Assembly: GCA_947503285.1 (NCBI GenBank)
Contig: CANNDD010000005.1
Location: 310,001 to 374,000 of the forward strand
From: an uncultured Croceitalea sp.
Lineage (GTDB): Bacteria; Bacteroidota; Bacteroidia; Flavobacteriales; Flavobacteriaceae
DNA: 64,000 bases
Direction: 5' to 3'
Numbering within the stretch: the first letter of the stretch is position 1; each line of letters begins with the position of its first letter. Positions 44,101 to 53,937 of this stretch are shown one piece after another. The notes below the pieces were generated by a model. It was not told where the DNA came from. It was given only the letters and a program-made list of their open reading frames with translations, and searched no databases. A program made the translations under genes and the position numbers.

Positions 44101-47100
44101 TCTACAGTGCCTGTATTCGGATCATCTTCCTCGATGAACTCATATCTGATGAAGGTACCGCTTCCACCTTGAACAAATGGGGTAACATCATTTACGGTAA
44201 TGGAGGCATTGTTGGAGGTATTGCCAGAGCTACAACCGAATTCCACTATTGTGGGTGTCGGTACCGTAATTGCCGTCGGTTCCGAAATCGGAATTGGTAC
44301 GCTGACCACGCTACAATTATTGGTGGTCACATCCCCGGTCACGGTTATGATATAACCATTGGTCACTGCAGGGCCTAGGCCCGTAAATGTTGCTGAGTTC
44401 CCTGTAGTGCTTGTTGGGGCAATACTGGTCGCCACACCATCCCTTGACGTAATTTCAAAGGTATAGGGAGCTGCTGCACCATTGGTCGTTGCTATTGTAA
44501 TGCTACCGTCATTGGCACCCAAACAAGAAACGTCTGAAGTCACAATAGCAGGATCAATTACCGGAACCACCCTGTCGGGAACATTGATTACAAATTGTCT
44601 ATCACAGCTCGTATTACTTGGCGTAGTGGTATCATAAATAGTAACGGTGTAATCACCTGATAACGGTGCATGATAGTCAAAATTAGTACTTGGAACTACC
44701 GTTTGGGTAACTGCGGGAGCACCAGCCGTATTGGTAATGCTATATTCATAACTACCAGAACCATCTAATATTTCAATAGTAATGATTGCATCCGGTGAAG
44801 CGGTACAATCGAGCAACTTTGTTAGGGTTGCATTTGCCGTCAACACGGGGTTGACCACAAAATTGGCTTCTACTGCAATACACCCATTTCCGTCCATGAC
44901 ATATACATCATAATTGCCCGGAGTAACATTGGAGAATACTCCTCCATTGTCCTCATAGGTCGATGGGGCAGGATCGCCAGCGTTTACCATGGCATAACGC
45001 AAATTGCCTGCAGCTGAGGTGCCAACCGCGGTTACGGTTATTGGCGCAACACAATTGTCTTGGCTCACGCTCAGTGTCGGATTTGGTGCCAATGCCATCG
45101 TTACGGTATTCAATGTAAATGAACAGTGATATTGATCATAAAGGGTAACCGTATAATCACCGGCAGGGGAGTTTACGGGAATTTCCACAGGATTATCAGT
45201 TGTTCCACTTAAAGCCGTAAAACCTACAGGCCCTGTTACGTCATAAGTATAGGGTGCGCCACCGCCCCCTGAAATACCATTAATTGCGATAAGCCCGGGT
45301 AGGTTACATGAAATATCCCTTGACACGGCTGCTGTAGCAGCTAAAGGTGCCAATTCTGATACATAAGCGTTCTCACTTGCCCCGACACAAGCATCTACAT
45401 TTGAACCATCGACTTGGGTCACTTCTATGTAATAGTCGCCCTCTGCCAAAGGATTCGTCGTGGTTATCGTATTGGTATAGGCCACATTAGTGGCTGTTGG
45501 GCCACCACCACTAACCTCAATAGGTGTTGGATTGCCCAATTCATAAATTTCCCATCGTATCGAGGGGTAAGCGGTTGATGGATTCAGGGTAAAAGTGATT
45601 TCACCATTGGCCGCACTATCACAGGTTGGTGTAATGGTAGTACTGATCTCTACAGGTGCTGGTGTAATCAAATCATTTACATTGACCAAGCTTTGACGCA
45701 CACAATCGGTGTCATCGCGCACGTAGAAAACATACGTTCTGCCCGGTGTCAAACCTGTCCAAGTATACCTTCCATGACCCGCGGGAACCGTAGCTCCCAT
45801 GGAATTCACAGTACCCCCTGGTTGCCAAGTTGCGGCCAACGGATCAAAATTTGAGGGATCTTCAGAAAAAGTATACTCGTAAGGGGCCACACCGGCCGTA
45901 CCTTGTACCCTGACCTGTAGTTCATTACAGTTTACGACTATGGCACTGATGCTTATGTCCAAATTATCAAGGGGGAATGGGATGATATACCGATCAAAAT
46001 CTTTTTGACAGAATACCCCAGGTGCCACCTCTACCCGTATGGATGGAAATACTTCGGTACCTGAAAAAGTAGGATTGGCGACGGTACCCCTTAGCTCCGT
46101 TGAGGCTTGCCAAGTGGTTCCCCCATCATTACTATATTGAATGGTACCCGATGGCGCATCAACCGTGGTAAACTCAAAACCAAAGTCACTTTCAACCGTG
46201 CTTGCACAAGCGGCAGGTAAAATGGGTATGATATCCGCCGTTATTTCGGTGGCATTGTTTATGGTCACTGTCGATGAAGTTGTATTACATCCGTTGGCAT
46301 CGGTAATGGTGACTTCGTAATCGCCTACACCTATACCCGCGTATTCCAAAGTATTTGTTGAAATATTCGTGTTATTTCGTCCGTAGTCAATACCGTCGCC
46401 AGATGAAAGATCGGTCAAGGTGTAGGTATACGGCGCCGTGCCCCCTGAAACAGATATGTCAATAGCGCCAAGCCCATTAAAACATAAGGGGTCTGCGGGG
46501 GTCGCAGTAACCGACAATGTTGGTACGGGAGTTAAAATGATGTCTTCTTCCATATAGGTACATAGGGCCGGACTGCCGTTGTTATCTTGTACGTACACGT
46601 CATAACCGCCTGGATTGGCAGTGGCCATTGTTTCGTCGATAGTCAAACTATTAGTGGTGCTGAATAAACCGGTCGGACTAGTATTTGCAGGTACAATCGC
46701 ATACAATAGGGTGCCATTACCTCCAGTGGCGTTAACCGTAATAGAACCATCATTACAGGCACTTAATTCGATGACATCAACATCTACGACCAGTTGTGGA
46801 TTAATAATGACCGTTTGCGTATTCGGGGCCGTTGGGCATCCCAATTGGTCCCTGACCTCAATAGCATAGCTACCGGCCGAAAGCCCCATAAAGGTGTGGC
46901 TTGTCGCCGTAGATGGCGTAGGGGTGATCCATGGGCCCGAGTCTATCCTAAATTCATAATTGCCATTCCCTAAGGTCACATCGACTAAAATAGATCCGTC
47001 ATTGGTGCCTGAATAACAAGCTGTAGGTGTTACGTTAAATGTCAAATTGGCTGGCGGTGCAATGGTTACCGCGTCGGTCAATGAAAGTGCTACTTCACAA

Positions 47101-50100
47101 CCATTTTGGTCTCTGACACGGACGATATAATCACCGTCCGTTACATTCGTAAATTGAGTAGTGGTTTGATAAGCGGTTACAATAGCACCCCCCGTAGTTT
47201 CCAGTTGATATTCGTAAGATGGGTTTCCACCGGAAGCCGAGGCTTCCAGGGTTCCGCCCGTATTAAAACAGGTATATGCGGCGGTTTGGGTCAATGCGGG
47301 AACAATGGCCGAAGGCTCTGTTAGTACTGCGGTAATATCGGTGGTACAGGAAGTATCGTCTACTTTTCGTATTTGTAGGGTGTAGTTACCATCTGCCAAC
47401 GTACTTGTTGTAGTTACGGGTGAGGTCAAAGAGGTTGTCCAAGTCGTGCCGTCAGTCGAGTATTCAAAACCTGATGCGGCATCAAAGTTGGAAACCTCAA
47501 ATCGAATGGCCCCGTCTGAACTTCCGTTACAACTGGGATCTGTTATACCCAATAGGCTGGCCGTAAACTCTTGGTTATCTTCGACTACTACGGTGATATC
47601 GGTCGTTTTTTCACAGATTTCAGGTAGTTGAAAGGCCTGAATATCATCAAGGATCAATTCGTTGCCATCGTCGCTAAGCTGGCTACTTATCAATACGATA
47701 TCAACTTGTGTGTTCGCACCGGGATTGAAGGTAACCGTTCGCTCATGCCAATCATCGGCATTATTATTTTTGGGTATTTCTGCAGTACCGGCACTATTGA
47801 TGAGTGTACCCCCTGCATCCAATAATCGAACCTCAATTTCGGGATTATTGCCTGCTGAACCTGTCTGACGTAGGTTGTAGGCAAAGAATGTAATGGTGAT
47901 ATCCCGGTTCGGTAGTACCTCTAGACCCCTTCTTGCCCATATGACACTATTACTGCCTACCAAGTTGTTACTGGGGTTTATCGCTAAAAATCGCCCATCC
48001 GTCAACCCTGAATGGTCGTTGGGGTTACGATAGGCCGGTATCGGATTCGTTACAAAATTGGTCACGGCATATTCGCCATCAACTAATATTCCCGCAGGCC
48101 CCAAATTACATGCGGTTGCCGAACCATCTTGTGGTTCATAGCAGTAACCCGCTCCTATTTCCCCGATTTGGGTCGTTGGTCCTGCTCCAAAATCCTCATT
48201 GAACAAGGTGCTTTGTTCGGGTGTAATGCTGCTAGAGTAGCCTACGGTTACCGTCTGTGTACCATCGGTGACATCTGCGAATATATTATTATCAGAAGGC
48301 GTGTTTAAGGTTCCATTTAAGGTATACGAGTATGTAAAATCAGTAGTATTTGAAGGGTTGATGGTAATCGTACCTAGACCATCACAATCATAGGCCACAG
48401 CTTGTGTAAAGCTAGGGTCAGTGGCCGTGGTCGGAACAGTTAAGTCCATGTCAAAGGTACAACCCAAGGCATCTTGAAGTACCAATTGATATGTGCCGGG
48501 CAATAGGTTTTGGGTGTCTACGGTATTAAAGGAGCTACCACCATCAAAACTGAATTCGTAAGGGGCTTGACCACCGTTGGGATTTAAAATTTTGACCAAC
48601 GCACCAGCTGGGTTGCATGAGGCATCTTCAATAATGGTTGCTGAGGCTGTTAACCTAAACGGTTGTACGATTTCATAGTCAATGCTTTCTACACAATTGG
48701 TCGTGCTTGTACCACTGGAGTCCATGACCGTAATGGTATAAATGCCTGCGGAAAGGTTGAAAAAGGTATTGCTATTTTGATAGGTTGCCCCACCATCAAG
48801 GCTATATTGATAAGGTGCCGTACCGCCCGTAACGCCTACCGTCAGTGTCGCCGTTGACGAATCTGAACAGGTAATGTCAGAGTTGGATGCCGTGATTACT
48901 GGGCTACCATAAAATTCAACCGTCACTGTATTTGAAATCGCATAACATCCACTGCTATCGAAAACAATGAATTGATAATCGCCTGCATCTGCGCCATCCC
49001 TAAATAGGAAATTATTCGTTGTTTGGATATTGGCCGCTGGAATGTCCGAAAGGTTAGGAGGACTTGGATATAAATCCACACCATCCCTGCTCCAAATAGC
49101 CATATTATAATCAGGGTCTGGAAGTCCATTGCTTGGTGTCACGGTTACAATCCCTGAGTTACAAGTGATATGTTCAGAAACAACGGCACTTAGCTCTGGG
49201 TCATCTATTTCTGTCACCGTGATCTCTTGCGAATCAAAACACCCGTCTTGGGTACGTGTGATGACAAGGTAATCTTCTGGGTTCACATTGATAAACGTGT
49301 AGGTGTCCGCATTTAGAGCTGGTTGATTACTGACAAGTGACCCTTGTCCACCATTACTGCCATCGTCTAATCGAAGTTCATAACTATAATTTGGTAGCGC
49401 GTTCAATGCTTGAACCGTAATCGTACCTAAATCATTACAATCTGCTGGTGTTGTGCTGATGTCAACACTAAAGTTTCGTTCTTGTATGCCAATTTCGGGC
49501 GTTTCGAAAATACAGCCTCCTGTTATAGGATCACCGGTTATTGGATCCAACTGTGTGATTTGAACCTTATAGGTGCCACTTGTCGTAATATCGAAATTAG
49601 GGCCGTTGTTCGCGTTATAGGGTACAATCGGATTATCGTTGTCCATGGCATCGACCAATTGAAAACCATATCCAGAACCTACATTGGTAATCCTGATATT
49701 ACCAGGGGTATTACATAAGATATCCGATGAGGTGAAGTCAATATCCAATTCATTTTTAAATACATTAAAATAGAAGCGACTGAAACACCCATTTTGGTAA
49801 TTAATGACCACCCTGAATTCCCCACTTTCGGTTAGTGTGAAGTTATCTGATGTTGCGACGGCATTCCAAGTACAGGTACCATTCTTATTGGCGCAATCAT
49901 CACCGGTATCAGAGCAACTTGTCTCATCCAACTTTTCCCAGGTAATACTTTGGGCATCAGTGATACCTAGTTGTATGGTGGCTTCGTCGGTCGCACCGCA
50001 CAAGAATATTTTTGGTAAGAGATCACCATCAATGGAGCAGGTCACAATCTCACCCTGCATATCATTGTCAGGATTGGCGTCACTATTCACTTGATTAAAA

Positions 50101-53100
50101 TAATCGACTATCGGATTGGTTTGTGTGGTTCCAAAGCGTTCTACTGTAATTCTTTCCACTAAATCAGGACAGGCACCGCCTGCAGACTTTTCTACAATGT
50201 AATCCCCTATTTGGGTTGCCAGAAAAGTACTGGGATCCCCATCTGGATCTCCATCATTTAAAGCGGTGTCAGTGCCATCTACCTGACCATTTCCATTGGT
50301 ATCCAACACCCAATTGTAACTGGTAAAGCCACTACCTGCGGCCAAGAGTACATCATCTCCGCAAAGTTGAACGGTTCTTGCCTGGTCACAATTGGTCAAG
50401 TCGTTTAAAATGGAATTGCTTGCAACTTCAGGTGTTCTGGCACAAGCAGTTATCGAGGTTGAACCATTCTCATCGGTAAATGTTGCGGAATTAGTTTCAC
50501 CTTGATAGGTGGAATACGCTAAATTTTCTAGGGTAGAGGAGCAGGCCGCAACGAAATCAGAGCAATTTAAAGCTATGGTGACCTCAATGCGTATGCTATA
50601 TTCGGGATCACCGACTTCCACCAGTCCATCAGGAACTTGAAATGTGATTTCATTGGTTACGGGGTCGTGGGTGGCGATAACACCAGGTGCGTTGGAGACA
50701 TCGACGGTATTGAAAGTTACATTGGCAGGTAGTATGTCCCGTATCGTATAATTCACGGCATCATCATCACCCGTATTTTGAAAGCGCAACACATATTCAA
50801 AGGTCTGTCCGAGGCTTACATCTTGACCATTGATATCATTACCCGACAAATCTTCGGCGGTATTTCCTAAGAGGATTTCAGGTGCCAGCACTTGAACGTA
50901 AGAGGCATCATTAACGGTACCATCGTTGGGGTCGACATTGGGTGTTCCACTGCCATATTCACCACCGTCACCACCATCTGCATTATCATCTTTATAAAAT
51001 TCATTGGCATCACTACAACCATCACCATCACTGTCTAAATCTAAATTGTCAGGTAGCCCATCATTATCAGTGTCCGCACAAACGGGAACGTTGGCGATGG
51101 TAATTTTAATATCATCAATGAAGTTACCTACTGAAAGGCTACCCCCGGCCGTTGAAACCGCCTCAAAAATAAATACGGTATTGGTTTGACCCATGGGAAC
51201 CGTATACGTTCCTGTATAAAGACCCCACGCAGTATCGTCGTCACTCATGACGGCTTGTTCGGTGGCAGAAGCCAAATCGGCCCCGATTCTAACGCGCATC
51301 ACATCAGTACCCTCTCGGCCACGATGTCTCAACGACCAGTTCATTACGGTACCAGGTGTCAAACAGAGATTTTGGTACAGTGCCGAACTTTGGTTCGCAT
51401 TGAGCTCAGCAAACTGATTGCCATTAAAAGCGGGTACCCCTTGGAAATTGTCGGACCAAAGTTCTATTTGACCATCAGTGGCGGTCGTAAACCAGCCGGG
51501 TACGTCATTTTCGCTCAATACCCTAAAAGTAGCCCCTGGAATTACGGGGTTCTCAAAACTTTCATTGACAATGGTCTCAAAACAAATAGTACCACCGCAT
51601 TCGTCAGCATCGTAGATACCGTCGTTATCATCATCCAAATCCGTTATATCCCGCACGCCATCATTATCAAAATCATTGTGAACGATAACACTTGCTGAAG
51701 GAATGTCTTCAGAAATGTTGGTGTCCGTTTGGTCTTGGGTGTGCGTTGCCGTGTTTGTTATATTTAGAAGGGGCAGGGTATCGATTTCATCACCCCGTAC
51801 CGTGATTTCCAATTCAGCGGTCTCACCACCATCCAAAGTTCCTATGGTCCATGTATTACCGCTCCAACTACCATCAATGGTGAAGGCACTAATGAAGCTT
51901 AAACCGGCTGGAATGTTATCGGTTACCTGCAAGTTGGTCAAAGGGCCAATACCCAGATTTCGAACTTGAATCGTAAATGTGGCCGTTTCGCCTTCCATAA
52001 TTTCGGGTCGGTCGACCGATTTATTAATGACGATATCGGGATCACAATAGAGTGCACGAATCGAATTACTGTCATAAGTACATGGCCCTTTGGTACCGCG
52101 AACAAAAAAGTCACCAGCTCCCGAAGGTGCATAACTTGGGGCGTTTGCACCTGGAATGGCGACACCGTCTTCAAACCACTGGTAGGCATCGAAATTACCG
52201 GTTGCCTCAAAAATTTCTGAACCCACGAAACATCCACTACCACCACGAATTTCTAAAATCACTTCGGGTACGGTATCAAATCCTGAAAAGTATCCTGCTA
52301 CTCCACGAGCGCCATTATAGCCAAAAAAACCAACGGCCATGGGCCCTGTTGATTGTACGCTTACGTTCCCATTCAGATTGGGTACGAAAAAAGTCTTCCA
52401 GTCTGCTGAACCAGCTACTGGAACGTGTGCTGGTAAGGTTACCGGGCCGTTACCATCGGTAACGATAATATTTGCATCCGGTGTATTTACGGCAGCAATG
52501 ATAGTCATTCCACCCGTCACGTTTTGCCCTGCCATATTACGAATATCAGGTATGTTATCCATAACGTCCGGCAGTAGGCAATTCACCGGAGCGACAAAAT
52601 TCAGGCCTTGGGTATATACTTGGCTGGCACCGGCCATACATTGATAGGCATATACGTCTTTAGAGGTCTGAACGAACATATTCGCACCCACGGTATTCGA
52701 AGAAAAGTAACTACTTGGAACCTCGTAATAATCACCTTCATCTATGGTCGCGATAGGTGTCGCGTTGCCATTTACAAAAATTTGTGTGTTATCCGCTATG
52801 GCTATAAGTAAAGGAAATTCCGTCCATCCGTTGGTGTTACCATTACCCCGAACAAAAACATAATCCTTACCCAATTTATTCTCGGGTACAGGTTGATCAA
52901 TACCTGCATCCCTATTGCTCGCATTTACTTGTCGACCAAAGTTTATGGATCCGTTACTGATCACAATGTCCTTATCCGATTCAACGGTCGCACCAATCCA
53001 ACCATCTTCATGCGCTTGTGTCGGTGCGGTACCGATATAGGTTTCGAAAACAAATGATTCATTGGCATCTAAGGTAACGGTATACGTATCAGCCGTGATG

Positions 53101-53675
53101 CCCGCTCGATTATTGCCTACCCTAAATTCGCAACCAGGGTCATATCCAAAAAGTCTGATGGTCGTGTTATCTTCGGTTGCCATAATGCCCAAGGTGTTCG
53201 ACTTTGAAGAATGCGAACCTAAATTGGGCACACCACCCCATTTAAAACGCTGCCCGAGGGCCTGACGTCCTTTTGATGTAAGTGATGCAGCTTGAGATTG
53301 TGAATTACCCCTGTAATTGACGTAAAATTGATTGCCGCTTGGGGATTCAAACCGCAACCCGCTATTATTCAAGACAACACCAGTATTGGCATTATTGACC
53401 AGAATTATATTATTGTCACCATTACTCATGCTATAAACCGCAGGGCTCACATTTGAAATATTGAATGTCGCCACTGGTGTGGTATTGGTACCGCGATATG
53501 CGTTTACGGTGAAGGTCGTAGGCTCTGGTGTAGAAAGGTATACTGCTTGCTCCCTAATACCGGCATTATTTTGACCTTGTTTTAAAGGTGGCAAATAATG
53601 GAGGTCGCTCAACTGTGCATTTATTGAAAAACTAAATCCTATTACAAAAAAGAAAAACAGAATTTTACGGCTCAT
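41136..53675 (-). CDS. Giant SprB-like adhesin with T9SS type B sorting domain (4179 aa)
   Basis: ATG 53675 gives the signal peptide SRKILFFFFVIGFSFSINAQ. Approximate domain order: IgGFc-binding-like region 20-480; Ig-like 500-560; DUF11 570-665; thrombospondin type 3-like calcium segment 668-695 (DNDGVRDITDLDDDNDGIYD); carbohydrate-binding-like domain 695-860 (VNESFENPVIPGATFR); a second calcium segment 863-905; a second DUF11 932-1065; then about 27 SprB-type repeats of about 92 residues (1390-4090), interrupted by a second carbohydrate-binding-like domain at about 1820-2025 (DFGAGPTTQIGEIGAGYCYE). The C-terminal type B sorting domain begins FFTPDGDSLNDYW and ends FIGHFTLYR. Such proteins are moved over the surface in gliding or act as adhesins. 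No SprF/PorP-type partner gene is adjacent, although many type B cargos have one. Confidence 0.92.
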   Translation of the reverse strand: MSRKILFFFFVIGFSFSINAQLSDLHYLPPLKQGQNNAGIREQAVYLSTPEPTTFTVNAYRGTNTTPVATFNISNVSPAVYSMSNGDNNIILVNNANTGVVLNNSGLRFESPSGNQFYVNYRGNSQSQAASLTSKGRQALGQRFKWGGVPNLGSHSSKSNTLGIMATEDNTTIRLFGYDPGCEFRVGNNRAGITADTYTVTLDANESFVFETYIGTAPTQAHEDGWIGATVESDKDIVISNGSINFGRQVNASNRDAGIDQPVPENKLGKDYVFVRGNGNTNGWTEFPLLIAIADNTQIFVNGNATPIATIDEGDYYEVPSSYFSSNTVGANMFVQTSKDVYAYQCMAGASQVYTQGLNFVAPVNCLLPDVMDNIPDIRNMAGQNVTGGMTIIAAVNTPDANIIVTDGNGPVTLPAHVPVAGSADWKTFFVPNLNGNVSVQSTGPMAVGFFGYNGARGVAGYFSGFDTVPEVILEIRGGSGCFVGSEIFEATGNFDAYQWFEDGVAIPGANAPSYAPSGAGDFFVRGTKGPCTYDSNSIRALYCDPDIVINKSVDRPEIMEGETATFTIQVRNLGIGPLTNLQVTDNIPAGLSFISAFTIDGSWSGNTWTIGTLDGGETAELEITVRGDEIDTLPLLNITNTATHTQDQTDTNISEDIPSASVIVHNDFDNDGVRDITDLDDDNDGIYDADECGGTICFETIVNESFENPVIPGATFRVLSENDVPGWFTTATDGQIELWSDNFQGVPAFNGNQFAELNANQSSALYQNLCLTPGTVMNWSLRHRGREGTDVMRVRIGADLASATEQAVMSDDDTAWGLYTGTYTVPMGQTNTVFIFEAVSTAGGSLSVGNFIDDIKITIANVPVCADTDNDGLPDNLDLDSDGDGCSDANEFYKDDNADGGDGGEYGSGTPNVDPNDGTVNDASYVQVLAPEILLGNTAEDLSGNDINGQDVSLGQTFEYVLRFQNTGDDDAVNYTIRDILPANVTFNTVDVSNAPGVIATHDPVTNEITFQVPDGLVEVGDPEYSIRIEVTIALNCSDFVAACSSTLENLAYSTYQGETNSATFTDENGSTSITACARTPEVASNSILNDLTNCDQARTVQLCGDDVLLAAGSGFTSYNWVLDTNGNGQVDGTDTALNDGDPDGDPSTFLATQIGDYIVEKSAGGACPDLVERITVERFGTTQTNPIVDYFNQVNSDANPDNDMQGEIVTCSIDGDLLPKIFLCGATDEATIQLGITDAQSITWEKLDETSCSDTGDDCANKNGTCTWNAVATSDNFTLTESGEFRVVINYQNGCFSRFYFNVFKNELDIDFTSSDILCNTPGNIRITNVGSGYGFQLVDAMDNDNPIVPYNANNGPNFDITTSGTYKVQITQLDPITGDPITGGCIFETPEIGIQERNFSVDISTTPADCNDLGTITVQALNALPNYSYELRLDDGSNGGQGSLVSNQPALNADTYTFINVNPEDYLVITRTQDGCFDSQEITVTEIDDPELSAVVSEHITCNSGIVTVTPSNGLPDPDYNMAIWSRDGVDLYPSPPNLSDIPAANIQTTNNFLFRDGADAGDYQFIVFDSSGCYAISNTVTVEFYGSPVITASNSDITCSDSSTATLTVGVTGGTAPYQYSLDGGATYQNSNTFFNLSAGIYTITVMDSSGTSTTNCVESIDYEIVQPFRLTASATIIEDASCNPAGALVKILNPNGGQAPYEFSFDGGSSFNTVDTQNLLPGTYQLVLQDALGCTFDMDLTVPTTATDPSFTQAVAYDCDGLGTITINPSNTTDFTYSYTLNGTLNTPSDNNIFADVTDGTQTVTVGYSSSITPEQSTLFNEDFGAGPTTQIGEIGAGYCYEPQDGSATACNLGPAGILVDGEYAVTNFVTNPIPAYRNPNDHSGLTDGRFLAINPSNNLVGSNSVIWARRGLEVLPNRDITITFFAYNLRQTGSAGNNPEIEVRLLDAGGTLINSAGTAEIPKNNNADDWHERTVTFNPGANTQVDIVLISSQLSDDGNELILDDIQAFQLPEICEKTTDITVVVEDNQEFTASLLGITDPSCNGSSDGAIRFEVSNFDAASGFEYSTDGTTWTTSLTSPVTTTSTLADGNYTLQIRKVDDTSCTTDITAVLTEPSAIVPALTQTAAYTCFNTGGTLEASASGGNPSYEYQLETTGGAIVTAYQTTTQFTNVTDGDYIVRVRDQNGCEVALSLTDAVTIAPPANLTFNVTPTACYSGTNDGSILVDVTLGNGNYEFRIDSGPWITPTPSTATSHTFMGLSAGSYAIEVRDQLGCPTAPNTQTVIINPQLVVDVDVIELSACNDGSITVNATGGNGTLLYAIVPANTSPTGLFSTTNSLTIDETMATANPGGYDVYVQDNNGSPALCTYMEEDIILTPVPTLSVTATPADPLCFNGLGAIDISVSGGTAPYTYTLTDLSSGDGIDYGRNNTNISTNTLEYAGIGVGDYEVTITDANGCNTTSSTVTINNATEITADIIPILPAACASTVESDFGFEFTTVDAPSGTIQYSNDGGTTWQASTELRGTVANPTFSGTEVFPSIRVEVAPGVFCQKDFDRYIIPFPLDNLDISISAIVVNCNELQVRVQGTAGVAPYEYTFSEDPSNFDPLAATWQPGGTVNSMGATVPAGHGRYTWTGLTPGRTYVFYVRDDTDCVRQSLVNVNDLITPAPVEISTTITPTCDSAANGEITFTLNPSTAYPSIRWEIYELGNPTPIEVSGGGPTATNVAYTNTITTTNPLAEGDYYIEVTQVDGSNVDACVGASENAYVSELAPLAATAAVSRDISCNLPGLIAINGISGGGGAPYTYDVTGPVGFTALSGTTDNPVEIPVNSPAGDYTVTLYDQYHCSFTLNTVTMALAPNPTLSVSQDNCVAPITVTAVGTSAAGNLRYAMVNAGDPAPSTYEDNGGVFSNVTPGNYDVYVMDGNGCIAVEANFVVNPVLTANATLTKLLDCTASPDAIITIEILDGSGSYEYSITNTAGAPAVTQTVVPSTNFDYHAPLSGDYTVTIYDTTTPSNTSCDRQFVINVPDRVVPVIDPAIVTSDVSCLGANDGSITIATTNGAAAPYTFEITSRDGVATSIAPTSTTGNSATFTGLGPAVTNGYIITVTGDVTTNNCSVVSVPIPISEPTAITVPTPTIVEFGCSSGNTSNNASITVNDVTPFVQGGSGTFIRYEFIEEDDPNTGTVEPSNVVQSGTATTYIETDPAGGVYTINVYDENGCFGTTTATIAPFDILGTPTIHIDDPVSCTSSGEDISIDVTSSLTSFGTNPTNYEFRQLPSVTYEPAGDNTFNNLTPGTYTFGVRNITTGCEVTITHVVEEPNTFDVNVEKLADVTCFGDDGSIRLTMNDVTYSGSFTWNIFDTNGTPGDRSDDGAAILTGTSPDFGPTTPIAVPAGNYIVEVTQDGFPECAQIRAFSITTPSAPIGLAPIDLTQVGCSNDQGSAGITPTGGQAPYDIVLTNTTTSTVFSVTEVNSNLFQGLGAGRYDVVITDALGCPATFSNVFELLLPDPISGNIAATTLVCQWDTDASVSISLDARNVAASYRYILNNYEDASGSNLLQSSTTQTTTVFDNLGAGFYSITVLDDMDCTFESNIIEIVDPIEPRGMLTTSANLTCLSEAELELSATGGTGPYEWSIDGTTFNAMNETNNANAHLFQNVAPGTYQYFIRDSFNCISTVSNEITLSPIEPLTLDIDSSGASINCNGDSTAVIMATADGGLGNYEYALFSDSGLVNEVRPYQATGTFADLPMGSYYVNVRSEDCETISTEILIEEPTPLVVTPNITDITCNGGEDGSIVLNVSGGTGVYQYAISPNLNQFDSSNIFTELGPDSYEVIVQDSNGCFELIEFEITEPEALEIDYTSTPEICAGDEDGTISLTITGGTAPYRTSLNSNNDDDFVEGQMTFNGLASETYVVFVKDANDCTTNQVIEIDAGANLNAGIEVIYECSGDVPDNRLLITLEDPTVASDVLYGIDTDDPANMVLEPDFGNLSPGQHYITIAHANGCINTLDFEIEDFMPLQLLLEQQNLNEITALVTGGREGYTYYFNDVDNGDDNKFYITQTDTYLVRVVDENGCEATASIFMEFIDIEIPTFFTPDGDSLNDYWLPRNIDQYPNIFIKIFDRYGRQVYQLQDNEEGWDGLYNDTNLPTGDYWYIIKLNGENDQREFIGHFTLYR
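41405..49505 (-). repeat. Array of about 27 SprB-type protein repeats
   Basis: Each unit has a cysteine near its start (for example DITCNGGEDGSI), a GGTAPYxYSLD-type strand, then GxYxVxVxDxxGC at the end. I counted 27 by eye at residues about 1390-4090 of the adhesin, with one non-repeat insert at about 47600-48210. The paired cysteines suggest one disulfide per unit. The units are well diverged at DNA level, so this is not a recent tandem expansion. Confidence 0.8.
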
Positions 53676-53937
53676 TAATTGATTTTTTGGGATAACTCCA
53701 CATTTCACAGAACTTCAAAAAAAATATAACCCTGTACGATGGGCAATAATATGTTGTAAAATGGTTGAAGAATGTTGGTAACCCTTAGAATTATGTAAAT
53801 TGTAAAAGGGAATTGAACTTAATAATCGAGGTTCATTGGGATATACCGCGCCTATTTTGTGCGAAAACACTGTAAGTGTGCAAGGTAGGATATGCTTTGT
53901 TGGAACATTCCTGATTACCAAGAATCAATAGCGAATT
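53676..53937. other. Divergent intergenic region between giant adhesin and 360-aa gene
   Basis: The gap is 262 bp and AT-rich. On the minus strand TATATTTTTTTTG near 53725 could be the -7 region of the adhesin promoter. No palindrome like those of the iron loci is present, and no short gene is convincing. Confidence 0.35.

Noticed and set aside
41405-49505. Possible CRISPR or DNA tandem repeat in the adhesin region
   Set aside because: The repetition is at protein level (about 92-residue SprB units). DNA copies are diverged and there are no identical spacer-repeat blocks or cas genes.
41883-53265. Many 60-170-codon plus-strand frames opposite the giant adhesin gene
   Set aside because: All lie antisense to an uninterrupted 4180-codon frame with clear domains. 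Their sequences are low-complexity shadows of the repeats.
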